Positions 1 to 9,667 of a stretch of 64,000 nt of DNA are shown in pieces (position 1 is the stretch's first letter; every line of letters starts with the position of its first letter). The stretch covers positions 1-64,000 of the forward strand of contig CAKUJD010000005.1 of the NCBI GenBank assembly GCA_934661195.1. The letters run 5' to 3'. The translations under genes were made by a program, and so were the position numbers. This stretch comes from an uncultured Muribaculaceae bacterium. GTDB taxonomy: Bacteria; Bacteroidota; Bacteroidia; Bacteroidales; Muribaculaceae. The notes beneath the pieces are model-generated. The model made no database searches, had not been told where the DNA came from, and worked only from the letters and a program-made list of their open reading frames with translations.

Positions 1-2
1 TT

Positions 3-79
3 GCTTCAATAGCTCAGTTGGTTAGAGCACATGACTGTTAATCATGGGGTCGTTGGTTCAAGTCCATCTTGAAGCGCCA
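3..79 (+). tRNA. tRNA-Asn (anticodon GTT)
   Basis: A complete cloverleaf is readable. The acceptor arms GCTTCAA (3-9) and TTGAAGC (69-75) pair perfectly, the D-stem is GCTC/GAGC, the anticodon loop CTGTTAA carries GTT at 37-39, and the T-loop is TTCAAGT. The discriminator base is G76 and CCA is encoded at 77-79. A hairpin terminator follows directly. Confidence 0.97.
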
Positions 80-120
80 AAAGTCCTGCAGGCCAAGCCT
101 GCGGGACTTTTCTTTTTTTT
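80..120 (+). terminator. Intrinsic terminator of tRNA-Asn
   Basis: The arms AAAAGTCC-TGCAGG and CCTGC-GGGACTTTT close a short loop and run into a T-rich tract ending near 120. It directly follows the encoded CCA end. Confidence 0.85.
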
Positions 121-319
121 CCCATACAACTTTCACAAAAACAGTATGCTTTAATGGCCTTCAAGCACTTCTTTCAACTTTTAAACACTCTACTTTAAAC
201 TTTAATGGAAGAGAGGTCATTGTTTTTTTCGGTGTGTGAAAGTGTAAGTATTGTAAACTGTAAGAATTTTTAGAAAAATCGACCTTAAAATGTGGTATTT
301 TGAAGAAATTTGCTGCTTT

Positions 320-352
320 TTTGTAATTATTTCTGAAAAATAAGTAATTTTG
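320..352 (+). promoter_or_regulatory. Bacteroidetes-type promoter for the GLUG-repeat gene
   Basis: TTTG at 320-323, a 21-base spacer and TAATTTTG at 345-352 match the TTTG / TAnnTTTG consensus. The leader would be about 65 bases. The rest of the 121-422 gap is AT-rich and shows nothing else I recognise. Confidence 0.7.
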
Positions 353-422
353 CGCACGAGAAGACTTGTTTTAGGTTATAAAGTCTCATTATTGAATTCA
401 TTTTAATTAAAAACTTTCAATT

Positions 423-3400
423 ATGCGTAAATTTACTCTTTTGCTGATGTTCGCCCTCATGGCCGCATTGGCATGCACAGCCACACAGGCGCGCGACGAG
501 GTGGTGTTCAGCCACTTGGCCGCACCTGGCGTGGCGGCAGAGACGGCAACGCGCATCAGTGCCACGGCATTGGCCAGCGGCGGCGACTCATACGCTGCGG
601 GCAAGCTTGGCGCAAAGGCGCGCAAGGCCGCTTATCGCAGTAAACCGCTAAAGGCAAAAGTCGCGGCAAGCGATGTGGCCGGCACACGCCAGGTGCTGGC
701 CCACGCCACCACAGGTGTGGTTACCGCGCGCGAGGCCAAAGTGACCCGCGTGACCGACGACAGCATTGCCATAAGCGGCTTTGTGTTTAGCGATGTGACG
801 GTGGGGGCCAAGATTGATGCCGCCACTGGCAAGGTGAGCATCTATCCGCAGCAGGTGGCCACAGTGCAAAACTACCCTGTGAGCATTTGCAGCGTAGACC
901 TCGACAAGAACGTCTACAGCGAGACCGACCCTGTGACGGGCGTAATCGAAAACGGTGACATTCATTTTGAAACCGCTTTCGGATTTTTTGTTACCAGCGG
1001 TGACAAAAAAGGTGCCTACCTCACGGTGGGCATCCAGGACTACACCGATGTGGCCCAGCCCAACGGCCGGCTCGCCAACCAGGTGCTGCGCTTCGACGGC
1101 TACTTTTCAACCAAGCGCCGCAGCGTGAGTGAGCAGAGCGACTGGATATATGTGCGGCAGACGGCCGCCGACCGCGTGCGCCTGTCACACCTGCCGTCGG
1201 ACAAGGGATATTTCAACGTTGAGGCGCGCCTCAACTACGACAAGAGCATAAGCATCGACCCGCAGTCGCTGCTCACGGTGGGCTATTCAAGCTTCAGCTG
1301 CTACACATTCACCGAGACGGTGCAAGACACCACGGTGAGCATCTCGGCCAAAATCCTCAGCCCCATTGAGGGCACGTTTAAGCAAGACGGCGACTCGGCG
1401 CGCATAGCGCTGGGCCGCTGGATGGTGGCCGGCACTTCGAGCGGCATTCTGAACATGTTTGTGAGCAGCGAGTTCAGTTCGGCTGCCGCCATCAGTTTTC
1501 CCGCCAAGCCAGAGGCCAAATTCGAAGGCTCGGGCACCGAGGCCGACCCGTATCTGATTAAGAGCATTGCCGACCTCAAGGCACTGGCCGTGGCCGTCAA
1601 CACAGATGCCAGTAAGCGCGGCAGCGCCAAGACCGACATTCAAGACGACCAATACTATCCGGTGTATGAGGGCAAATATTTCGCCCTCGACGCCGACCTC
1701 GACTTTTCGGCCTATAAGGAAACGTTCCAGCCCATAGGCTCCTCGTCAATCCGCTTTGCCGGCACATTCGACGGCCGCGGACACACCATCAACAAACTTC
1801 AGTTCCTCGACTATGCCTACGACTATGTGGGCCTCTTCGGCGCCACAGCACCCGAGGCCACGGTGAAGAACCTGCGCTTTGCCAACCCCAAGATTACCAC
1901 TGTTGGCTATAACGTGGGCATTCTGGCCGGCCGCAACTTTGGCACGGTCGACAACGTGACGGTCGACTCCGCCACCATCAGCGCCAGCGGCTACAACGTG
2001 GGCCTCATAGGCGGCTACAACTTCGGCAAGATTAGCAATGTGAAGGCGCACAAGGCCAGCATCTCGGCTCTGGGCTATGTGGGCGGTGTGGCAGGCTTCT
2101 GCTATGGCGACATCACCTCGTGCTCGGTAGAGGGCGCCACCATTCAGCTTGCTAGCAAGCAGCAGTTTGCCGGCGGCATCGCGGGCTACATGAGCCGCGT
2201 TAAGGGGCATGCCAACAGTAAGCTGCTCGACTGCTCATTCTCGGGCACAGTGTATTCAAGCGCAAGCGAGATTTGCCTTGGCGGCATCGCCGGCGAGGTG
2301 GCCTACACCGAAGTGGCCCGCTGCTATACCGCAGCGCGCATCCTTTCGGGCGCCAGTGTGCAGAACTACATTGCCGGCCTTGTGGGTGCGGCATGGGTGT
2401 GCGACATCCACGACTGCTACGCCACGGGCGTTGTCGACAATGCCAACAGCGCATTTGCCGCAGGCCTCGTGAGCGAGGATCCTGAGACCGACGACTCTTA
2501 CGGCGGCACCACCATCACCAACTGCTATGCAGCAGTAGAACTCACCACCGCCAGTACCGACTCAATCGCCGGCCTTGTGGGCAAACCTGCCCACATCACG
2601 GTGAAAAACAGCTACTTCGACACACAGCTGGCCGGTTTCGGCCACTCGGACTGGGGCAAGACCACAGCCCAGCTCACCGATGCGGCAGGCATAAGCGGCT
2701 TCGACGCCAGCGTGTGGAATTTCACCGCCGGTCTGTATCCGCGCATCAAGGCCACCGACTCGACCAACGTGGCCGTTGTCTCGGCCTCGCCAATCATTCT
2801 TGCCGCCACCGACAACGTGAAGCAGGTGAAAAACGACTTCACCTACAGCACCGCTGGCGGCGTTGAGTGGCGCGCCGTGAAAAACGGCTTCTACAGCACC
2901 GAGGGCGGCTACGCCTTCAACTTTGCCGACGGCACAGCCAAACTTAACTATCAGCAGTATACCGACACCGTGGAGGTGCGCCGCGGCAACTCGTCGAAAC
3001 TCTATTTCGTCAACATTGCCCCGATGCCCTTCAAGGGCGAGGGCACTGCCGAGAGTCCGTGGGAGATTGGCACACGCGAGGAATTCAAGCAACTCGTCAA
3101 CATTGCCAACAACGCATCGCTCACTTTCGAGGGCAAGCATCTGAAGCTGGTGGCCGACATCGACCTGCAGGGCGACACCATCAAGCCCATCGACAATGAC
3201 GACCGCGGCAAGCTGCAATTCCAGGGCACATTCGACGGTGCCGGCCACACCATCGACAATATGGTGGTGTGCACCGCAGCGTTCTACCCCGAGGGCAACA
3301 CCAGCGGCAAGCCCGCCGGCGAGTTCAACCCGCGCGACGAGGGCAGCACCTACTATGGCGGCCTCTTCGGCACAATCGGCGCCAATGGCGTGGTGAAAAA

Positions 3401-6400
3401 CGTGACCGTGGGCAGCAAGGCCGTGTATCAGCTATTCTGCTACGGCGGCGCCATTGCCGGCCAGAGCTATGGCCGCATCGAGGGCTGCTCGAACTACGGC
3501 ACCGTCTACACCTACTATTCTCGCTCGGGCGGCATCGTGGGCCAACTCAATAGCGGCGCTGTGGTCAGCGGCTGCTACAATGCCGGCAAGGTGTATGTCG
3601 ACAACAATCAGGCCGGCGGCATCGCGGGCTACGCATCGCAGGCCACCATCGAAAACAGCCAGAACGCTGGCGAGGTGGGCGCCGTGTACTTCAACAGCTA
3701 CCAGAAGGAAGGCGTGCAGAGCAAGGCCGGCGGCATTGTGGGCGAAGACAGCAAGAGCGTGATTCGCAACGTGCTCAACACTGGCCGCGTGGTCACCTAT
3801 AAGCAGGTGGGCGGCATCACCGGCGTCACCTCCAACTCCACAGTCACCGCGGCCGTCAACTATGGCCCCGTGACCGTGCTCACCGACAAGGCCACCTCGG
3901 GCCACATTGCCGGTGCAACCACAGGCACCAAGTTTGCCGACGACATGTATGACAGCCAAATAGCCAAACTCGGAGCCGTTGCCAATGGCAACATCGAGGG
4001 CGTGACCGCCTATGCCACATCGCAGCTGGCATCGGGCAGCGTCAAGCGTTTGGCCGACACCGTGTGGGTGCAGGCGCAGGGCAGCTATCCGGTGCTCAAG
4101 GCCACAGCTGCCAAGGCCGAGGCCAAACTGGCGTCGCAGGCCACAGTGTTCTTTGCCGACGGCAACTTTGCCTCCAGCGTCACCTCACCGGCCACCCTTG
4201 GCAACACGGGCAGTGTGCAGTGGAGCCTGAAGAGCGGCAAGGCGTTCAGCATTGCCGGTGCAGTGCTCACCCCTGCGGTTCCAGCGCAAGGCATGCAACT
4301 CGACACCCTGGTGGCTTCACAGGCCGGCTTGCAGCGCGAACTGCCCATCATCACGCTCAACGCAGCCATCTTTGAGGGCAGCGGCACAGCCGAAGTTCCA
4401 TACTTGATAAAAAACATTGAAGACTACAACAAACTTGCCGATTTCGTCAAGGGCACAGGCTTCGACTACGAGGGCAGCCACTTTAAGCTGATGGCCGACC
4501 TCGACTTCACCGGCCAAAGCTTTAATGCAGTGGCCGACGGCCCCAACGGATTTGCCGGCGATTTCAACGGCAACGGCAAAACACTGAAGGGCATCAGCTA
4601 CGACAGTCATGACGACAAGGGCACCACGGGCCACGCCGTGTTTGGCACCGTGCTTGCCGCTGGTTCGGTTCACGACCTCACCATCGACGCCACCAGCAAG
4701 TTTGGCTCATACACCAAGGCGGCGGCGTTTGTGTCGTCGCTCTACGGCAAGGCTTATAACCTCACCAACCGCGCCGCAGTCACCGCCGGCAACAACTATG
4801 CTGGCGGCATTGCAGCCACTGCCAACGGCGGCGCAAGCATCAGCCGATGCGTCAACTATGGCGATGTGAGCGCGGCCTACGGTTATGCGGGCGGCATCTT
4901 TGCCACCAGCGTGGCCAGCGCTGCCATTAAGGTGGACAGCTGCCGCAACGAGGGCACGATTTCGGGCACAAGCTATTTGGGCGGAATCGCAGCCCAGGCT
5001 TCGGCCATAATCGCAGCCTCAAGCAATGCGGGCGACATCGTGTCGTCGGCCAAATATGCGGCAGGTCTTGTGGGCGCGGCCCTTGTGCCGTCGTCGGCAT
5101 CATTCTGCCACAACACTGGCGACGTGGCCGCAGTAGAGTCGGCCGGAGGTCTCTTTGGCCAGGTGGCTCACCACTCGGACAGCGAACGCTGCATCATCGA
5201 CAGCTGCTACAACACCGGCTCGATAACGGCAGTCACCAGCTCAAAGAAGAAGTCTTACTATCTGGGCGGCCTCGTGGGCTATGCCGGCCGCGGACTCACC
5301 GTGAGCCGCAGCTACAACACCGCCAACGTAATGCCCGAGTCGGCCGACATCACCCTCTACACCGTGGGTGGCCTTGTGGGCACCTCGAGCGGCTCGAGCA
5401 CAGGCTACAACTACTTCACCGACAGCTGGAACTCTGGTAGCGTGAAGGGCTATAACAATGTGGGCGGCATTGGCGGCGTGATTGGCGGCGACACCACAGC
5501 CATTGTCACTCGCTGCCACAACCTGGGCAGCATCGAGAGCACATGCGCCTCTTTGGCCAACGCGGGCGGCATTGCCGGCAGCGGAGGCTTTGAGCTGAGC
5601 GACAGCTACAATGCCGGCCCGGTTTCGGCCGTAGGCTACCAGATAGGCGGCATAGTGGGCTACCTCACGGGCAAGCCCTACCGCTTCACCAGTGTTGCCA
5701 ACTATGCCAGCGTAACGGGCACCACCTCCAAGTCGATTAAGGTTGGCGGCATCGTGGGCATGGGCCGCGTGGACATGAACAGCTGCTACAACTTTGGCGA
5801 TGTGACCGGCGCCGATGCGGTGGCCGGCATCGTGGGCCTGCCTGGCAACGCCCTTGCCGATGTGTACTTCACCCGCATAGTGCGCTCGTATAATGCAGGC
5901 AAGGTGACAGCCACCGCCGGAGCGGCTGGCAACATCACCACCTACAATAGCAGCTGCAACTATATGTCGGCCGATTCGGTGTATTTCGACAGCGACATTA
6001 ACGCAGCAGGCGACTACGACGCCCAGCTCGGCGCAAAGGGCCTCGGCAAGCGTGCCTTCACCACACTTAAGCTTGGCGACGCGTTTGCCAACGCCACAGC
6101 GCAATATCCGTCGCTGAAATCCCTCAGCGCCGTTGACTACAATAGCTTTGCAGTGGCAATGCTGCTGCTTGCCGATGGCGAGTGCGCCGACAGCGTGGTG
6201 AGCAGCTTCGAGGTGGGTCTGCCGGCCAACGCAGTGTGGACTGCAACCCCCAACCTGAAGATTGACGGCAGCCACGTGACCGTGGCGCCCAAGGCCGACG
6301 GCGAGCAGGCAACCCTCACACTCACTGTGGGCCAGCTCACACGCACCTACGACCTCAAGCTGCGTTATCCGTCGGGCATCAGCGCCAACCTGGCCGACAA

Positions 6401-6545
6401 GGCCGTGGCCAGCCGCGAATATTACAGCACTTCGGGCGTGCGCATCAGCGGTCCGTCGGCCTACAACCGCGTGGCCATTGAGCGCACCGTCTACACCGAC
6501 GGCACCACAGTGTCGCGCAAAGTGCTCTATCAGCCGCAGCGCTAA
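423..6545 (+). CDS. Giant exported GLUG-repeat protein
   Basis: This 2,040-residue protein is probably exported and surface-associated. Residues 1-23 look like a signal peptide with cleavage after TQA. Three related blocks start near residues 366, 869 and 1316. Each opens with a G-x-GT-x3-P-[YW]-x-I motif, then a GTFDGxGHTI-like motif, then arrays of roughly 25-residue GLUG-type repeats rich in GGI-[AV]-G and YNxGxV, which should fold as a beta-helix. Linkers of about 80 residues, probably Ig-like, lie near 790-868, 1237-1315 and 1905-1985. The C-terminus (STSGVRISGP ... DGTTVSRKVL) resembles the short tails of other Bacteroidales cell-surface proteins. It is monocistronic, with a promoter 70 bases upstream and hairpins after the stop. 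GLUG proteins are often adhesin-like or host-facing; the ligand cannot be read from the sequence. Confidence 0.88.
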   Translation: MRKFTLLLMFALMAALACTATQARDEVVFSHLAAPGVAAETATRISATALASGGDSYAAGKLGAKARKAAYRSKPLKAKVAASDVAGTRQVLAHATTGVVTAREAKVTRVTDDSIAISGFVFSDVTVGAKIDAATGKVSIYPQQVATVQNYPVSICSVDLDKNVYSETDPVTGVIENGDIHFETAFGFFVTSGDKKGAYLTVGIQDYTDVAQPNGRLANQVLRFDGYFSTKRRSVSEQSDWIYVRQTAADRVRLSHLPSDKGYFNVEARLNYDKSISIDPQSLLTVGYSSFSCYTFTETVQDTTVSISAKILSPIEGTFKQDGDSARIALGRWMVAGTSSGILNMFVSSEFSSAAAISFPAKPEAKFEGSGTEADPYLIKSIADLKALAVAVNTDASKRGSAKTDIQDDQYYPVYEGKYFALDADLDFSAYKETFQPIGSSSIRFAGTFDGRGHTINKLQFLDYAYDYVGLFGATAPEATVKNLRFANPKITTVGYNVGILAGRNFGTVDNVTVDSATISASGYNVGLIGGYNFGKISNVKAHKASISALGYVGGVAGFCYGDITSCSVEGATIQLASKQQFAGGIAGYMSRVKGHANSKLLDCSFSGTVYSSASEICLGGIAGEVAYTEVARCYTAARILSGASVQNYIAGLVGAAWVCDIHDCYATGVVDNANSAFAAGLVSEDPETDDSYGGTTITNCYAAVELTTASTDSIAGLVGKPAHITVKNSYFDTQLAGFGHSDWGKTTAQLTDAAGISGFDASVWNFTAGLYPRIKATDSTNVAVVSASPIILAATDNVKQVKNDFTYSTAGGVEWRAVKNGFYSTEGGYAFNFADGTAKLNYQQYTDTVEVRRGNSSKLYFVNIAPMPFKGEGTAESPWEIGTREEFKQLVNIANNASLTFEGKHLKLVADIDLQGDTIKPIDNDDRGKLQFQGTFDGAGHTIDNMVVCTAAFYPEGNTSGKPAGEFNPRDEGSTYYGGLFGTIGANGVVKNVTVGSKAVYQLFCYGGAIAGQSYGRIEGCSNYGTVYTYYSRSGGIVGQLNSGAVVSGCYNAGKVYVDNNQAGGIAGYASQATIENSQNAGEVGAVYFNSYQKEGVQSKAGGIVGEDSKSVIRNVLNTGRVVTYKQVGGITGVTSNSTVTAAVNYGPVTVLTDKATSGHIAGATTGTKFADDMYDSQIAKLGAVANGNIEGVTAYATSQLASGSVKRLADTVWVQAQGSYPVLKATAAKAEAKLASQATVFFADGNFASSVTSPATLGNTGSVQWSLKSGKAFSIAGAVLTPAVPAQGMQLDTLVASQAGLQRELPIITLNAAIFEGSGTAEVPYLIKNIEDYNKLADFVKGTGFDYEGSHFKLMADLDFTGQSFNAVADGPNGFAGDFNGNGKTLKGISYDSHDDKGTTGHAVFGTVLAAGSVHDLTIDATSKFGSYTKAAAFVSSLYGKAYNLTNRAAVTAGNNYAGGIAATANGGASISRCVNYGDVSAAYGYAGGIFATSVASAAIKVDSCRNEGTISGTSYLGGIAAQASAIIAASSNAGDIVSSAKYAAGLVGAALVPSSASFCHNTGDVAAVESAGGLFGQVAHHSDSERCIIDSCYNTGSITAVTSSKKKSYYLGGLVGYAGRGLTVSRSYNTANVMPESADITLYTVGGLVGTSSGSSTGYNYFTDSWNSGSVKGYNNVGGIGGVIGGDTTAIVTRCHNLGSIESTCASLANAGGIAGSGGFELSDSYNAGPVSAVGYQIGGIVGYLTGKPYRFTSVANYASVTGTTSKSIKVGGIVGMGRVDMNSCYNFGDVTGADAVAGIVGLPGNALADVYFTRIVRSYNAGKVTATAGAAGNITTYNSSCNYMSADSVYFDSDINAAGDYDAQLGAKGLGKRAFTTLKLGDAFANATAQYPSLKSLSAVDYNSFAVAMLLLADGECADSVVSSFEVGLPANAVWTATPNLKIDGSHVTVAPKADGEQATLTLTVGQLTRTYDLKLRYPSGISANLADKAVASREYYSTSGVRISGPSAYNRVAIERTVYTDGTTVSRKVLYQPQR

Positions 6546-6555
6546 CGGCACCATA

Positions 6556-6626
6556 GGCCCACACGCAGTGGGCCACGACTCATAAGCGAGAGCCGCGAGA
6601 AATCCCCCGATTTCCCGCGGCTCTCT
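6556..6626 (+). terminator. Double hairpin after the GLUG gene
   Basis: GGCCCAC/GTGGGCC (6556-6574) is followed by a longer hairpin, GAGAGCCGCG-GAAAT / ATTTC-CCGCGGCTCTC (6588-6626). There is only a weak T-run, so this is a probable terminator. Confidence 0.65.
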
Positions 6627-6782
6627 GTGTACTATCAATTATTATAATTGTGCAAAATCCTGATACTTTTGGTGTGTAATAAACTTAGTGAAGCAAATGT
6701 AAATGACTATATTTGTGGCGTGATTCCTGCCTTTGGCGGGACGCACCGCAAATATCATTAATAACTTAAATTTTAAGACGCT

Positions 6783-7112
6783 ATGACTTTTTTTGAATCT
6801 GTGGAAACTTGCCTTTCTAAGTTTGTGACTTTTACGGGTCGTGCCACCCGTTCTGAGTATTGGTGGTTCTATCTTGCCTGCATGATTGCCAGCTATGCCG
6901 TGGGATTTCTAGATGGCCTTTTGGACAATGGCATTGTGTCGTCAATTATTTCGCTTGTCCTCTGCATTCCAATAATTGCGGCAGGCATCAGGCGGATGCA
7001 CGACACTGGCCATAGCGGCTGGTTTATCCTCATCCCCATCTACAATTTGGTGCTCCTTTGCACTAAGGGTGAGGATCAGGCCAATGTGTATGGCGAAGTG
7101 CCGGCCAAGTAA
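6783..7112 (+). CDS. DUF805 family inner-membrane protein
   Basis: This 109-residue protein carries the DUF805 hallmarks: an N-terminal F-x-G-R-A-x-R-S-E-Y-W-W-F motif near residues 18-30, several hydrophobic helices, and the central R-R-M-H-D-T-G-H-S-G-W signature. DUF805 proteins (YhaH/YiaH-like) are small polytopic inner-membrane proteins of unknown function. The ATG at 6783 follows an A/T-rich stretch without a Shine-Dalgarno site. A TATATTTG box lies at 6708-6715, but no good -33 element pairs with it. The gene stands alone and converges on the WYL regulator. Confidence 0.85.
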   Translation: MTFFESVETCLSKFVTFTGRATRSEYWWFYLACMIASYAVGFLDGLLDNGIVSSIISLVLCIPIIAAGIRRMHDTGHSGWFILIPIYNLVLLCTKGEDQANVYGEVPAK

Positions 7113-7137
7113 GGATTGGCGGCAGAAGCGTTACAGT

Positions 7138-7175
7138 AAAGGCTGGCCAGCGCCAATGCGCGCGGGCCAGCCTTT
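7138..7175. terminator. Bidirectional terminator between DUF805 and WYL genes
   Basis: The arms AAAGGCTGGCC (7138-7148) and GGCCAGCCTTT (7165-7175) are perfect complements between convergent genes. A-rich and T-rich ends allow function on both strands. Confidence 0.75.
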
Positions 7176-7199
7176 ATGTTGTGCTTTGAGGGTGATGGG

Positions 7200-8099
7200 T
7201 CAGTGGTCGTAGTGGGCGAGGGCGCGGCGCAGGTTGTCGGCCAGCTGCACGCGCATCTCTTTGGGCCGCAGCACTTCTATCGACGGGCCCAATGACAGCA
7301 GTTTCTGCATCAGGTCGTAGGTGTTGCGCATGCGGTAGGTGAATATCGAGTAGGTGTCGTGCAGTTCCTCGTGCTGCGAGTGGTGCAGCGGCAGTCCGCG
7401 CAGATATTTGGCTTGCGTTACGTCGGCCTTGATGGCAATCTCCTTGGGCTCGTCGTGGTTGGTGGTGATGCCGAAGCAGTCGTCAAAAAAGTCGTGTGGG
7501 CTGAATCCGGCCGGCATGGTGAACGTGTGGGTTGTGATGCTGAGGTCGCTGATGCGGTCGAGCGAATACGTCTTGATGCGTCCGTCGGCCACGTTGAGTC
7601 CTATCACATACCATCGCTGGTCGAATATCTTCACGAAATACGGGTTCACCTCCACGCCGTGGCTCAGGTTGACGCGGCTGTAGTTGCGGTAGCTGAACGT
7701 TATGCGCTTGTTTTGGCGCATGGCGTCGATCACCACGGGCAGGTTGCCGCGGCTCGACGGCACGTCTTCGAGCAGTATGCGGTCGGACATGTCGTGCGAG
7801 CCGCTTAGCACTCCGCTTATCGACATGGAGTTGAGCAACCACTCCTGTAGCTGCTTGTTGCTTTCGCTGTCGTCCTGGCTGATGTAGTATTCGTAGGTCG
7901 ACTTGTCGCACACGATGTCGATGCTGAAGGTGTCGGCAATGCCGTTGCGGTAGTTGTAGAACGTGCGCCGCGCCATGGGCTCGCCGTCGCTCACGCTTGA
8001 GTCGAGCCACAGGCGGTTCAGCTCCTCGCGCGTGATGCGCTTGTAGCGCTTAATGGTGTCGATGATCCACACATATTTGCTGATGAGGTTGCGTGCCAT
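7200..8099 (-). CDS. WYL-domain transcriptional regulator
   Basis: At 299 residues, this is a helix-turn-helix regulator with a ligand-sensing WYL domain. The N-terminal 60 residues form the DNA-binding part (ITREELNRLW, RRTFYNYR). The WYL core lies around residues 115-190 and contains the FSYRNYSR strand, the P-Y-F-V-K-I segment, R-W-Y-V-I-G in place of W-Y-L, and T-Y-S-L-D-R-I. A WCX-like C-terminal region follows. WYL domains bind small molecules or nucleic-acid ligands. It starts 22 bases after the symporter stop on the same strand, so it is probably the last gene of the NamZ-symporter operon and a candidate regulator of it. A ligand such as a muropeptide sugar is inference. Confidence 0.85.
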   Translation of the reverse strand: MARNLISKYVWIIDTIKRYKRITREELNRLWLDSSVSDGEPMARRTFYNYRNGIADTFSIDIVCDKSTYEYYISQDDSESNKQLQEWLLNSMSISGVLSGSHDMSDRILLEDVPSSRGNLPVVIDAMRQNKRITFSYRNYSRVNLSHGVEVNPYFVKIFDQRWYVIGLNVADGRIKTYSLDRISDLSITTHTFTMPAGFSPHDFFDDCFGITTNHDEPKEIAIKADVTQAKYLRGLPLHHSQHEELHDTYSIFTYRMRNTYDLMQKLLSLGPSIEVLRPKEMRVQLADNLRRALAHYDH

Positions 8100-8121
8100 A
8101 GAAGCCTGAGTGTGCGTTTAG

Positions 8122-9582
8122 TTACTGGTTGGCCACCTTCTTGCCTGTGGTGAGGGCTGCGAGGCCGGCCATAGTGAGCACGGCGTTGAGCAGCAGCAGC
8201 TCAAAGCCCAGTGTGTAGCCAAACGCACTGGCCAGCCACTGCTGCACAAAGAAGCTGATGACCGGGGCGGCGATGCACACCACGGGCACCAGGCGGTCGC
8301 GCACGGCGCGCTTGCTCATCATGCCAAAGGCGAAGAGGCCCAGAATGGGGCCGTAGGTGTAGCTGGCCAGGGTGTAGACGGCGCTGATGGCGTCGCTGTT
8401 GCTGATGAGGTAGAACACATATATCACCACGCCCATGCCTATGGCCATCGACACGTGCACCAGCTTGCGCGTGCGTGCCAGAGCTGTGTCGGATTGCTTG
8501 CGGTCGGCTTCAAGAATGTCGACTGTGAACGAGGTGGTGAGCGATGTCAGGGCCGAGCCGGCAGCCGAGTAGGCGGCGGCGATGAGGCCGAGTATGAACA
8601 GTATGCCCACGATGATAGGCATCTTGCTGTCGGCGGCCACCATGCCAAAGAGCTCGTCGCTCTTTTCGGGCAGCTGCATGCCGTTGGCCTTGGTGTAGAG
8701 CACCAGCAGTGTGCCCAGAATCAGGAACAGGGCTATCACGAAGAACTGCGTGATGCCGCTCACAATAAGGTTCTTTTGCGACTCTTTGGCGTTTTTGCAG
8801 GCCAGGCTGCGCTGCATCAGGTCTTGGTCGAGGCCTGTGGTGGCAATCACCATAAACACACCCGCTATGAACTGCTTCCAGAAGTAGGTGCCCTCCTTGG
8901 GGTTGTCGAAGAAGAACATGCGCGAGGTCTCGTCGCCGGCCACGGCTTTCACCATGCCGCCGAAGTCATAGCCAAGGCCCTTGGCTATGAAGTAGATGCA
9001 CAGCACCACCGACATCACCAGGCAGAAACTCTTGAGGGTGTCGGTCCAGATCACCGTCTTCACGCCGCCCTGCAGCGTGTAGAGGAAGATGAGGGCGATG
9101 GTGGCCACAACGTTGATAATAAACGGCACGCCCAGCGGGCCGAACACCAGCAGCTGCAGCGTGACGCACACCACATAGAAGCGCACTGCCGCGCCCAGCA
9201 TTTTGCTGATGAAGAAGAACCACGCGCCGCTCTTGTGGGTGCCGGCGCCGAAGCGCTGCTCCAGGTAGCCGTAGATCGACACCAGATTGCGCTTGTAGAA
9301 CAGCGGAATCAGCACGTAGGCAATCACAAAGTAGCCCACCACAAAGCCAAGCACCATTTGCAGGTAGCTGAAGCCCTTGGCCACCACCATGCCCGGCACC
9401 GAGATGAAGGTGACGCCCGAGATGGGCGCACCCAGCATGGCTATGGCCACGATGAACCACGGCGCCTGACGGTTGCCGTTGAAGAAACTGGCGTTGTCGC
9501 TGCCCCGGGAGGCAATCCACGACACCAAAAACAGAAGAATAAAGTAGCCAACAATGGTGGCCAATACAATCCAGGGAGTCAT
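8122..9582 (-). CDS. Sodium:solute symporter (SSS family), possible amino-sugar importer
   Basis: This 486-residue inner-membrane transporter has about 13 hydrophobic helices. It shows SSS-family features: an N-terminal helix, G-A-P-I-S-G-V-T-F-I-S, the G-G-x-K-T-V-I-W-T-D-T segment, and a later helix with A-A-Y-S-A-A-G-S-A-L-T-S typical of the sodium-site serines. Substrate cannot be read from the sequence. It lies 85 bases downstream of namZ on the same strand. Inner-membrane MurNAc uptake in Tannerella forsythia has, as I recall, been assigned to a related symporter (MurT), so N-acetylmuramic acid or another peptidoglycan sugar is the best guess; sialic acid or other sugars remain possible. 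Confidence 0.85.
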   Translation of the reverse strand: MTPWIVLATIVGYFILLFLVSWIASRGSDNASFFNGNRQAPWFIVAIAMLGAPISGVTFISVPGMVVAKGFSYLQMVLGFVVGYFVIAYVLIPLFYKRNLVSIYGYLEQRFGAGTHKSGAWFFFISKMLGAAVRFYVVCVTLQLLVFGPLGVPFIINVVATIALIFLYTLQGGVKTVIWTDTLKSFCLVMSVVLCIYFIAKGLGYDFGGMVKAVAGDETSRMFFFDNPKEGTYFWKQFIAGVFMVIATTGLDQDLMQRSLACKNAKESQKNLIVSGITQFFVIALFLILGTLLVLYTKANGMQLPEKSDELFGMVAADSKMPIIVGILFILGLIAAAYSAAGSALTSLTTSFTVDILEADRKQSDTALARTRKLVHVSMAIGMGVVIYVFYLISNSDAISAVYTLASYTYGPILGLFAFGMMSKRAVRDRLVPVVCIAAPVISFFVQQWLASAFGYTLGFELLLLNAVLTMAGLAALTTGKKVANQ

Positions 9583-9667
9583 TTTTGCTAAATCAGTATT
9601 TTTTCGTTAGTTAATATTCAGAGAGAGCGAAGGGGCCCACCCCCCCCTCAATCATAAAGGTTCAACC

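Noticed and set aside
1800-6000. Regularly spaced repeats that might suggest a CRISPR array
   Set aside because: The repeats are in-frame protein repeats (GLUG) with variable DNA and no constant spacer length; no cas genes are nearby.
5241-6638. A 465-codon open frame antisense to the GLUG-repeat gene
   Set aside because: Its His/Ala/Gly-rich composition and repeat pattern are a shadow of the sense repeats; it has no promoter or start context.
8455-9591. A 378-codon open frame antisense to the sodium:solute symporter
   Set aside because: Highly charged, His/Glu-rich low-complexity translation with no domain; the sense frame has clear transporter helices.
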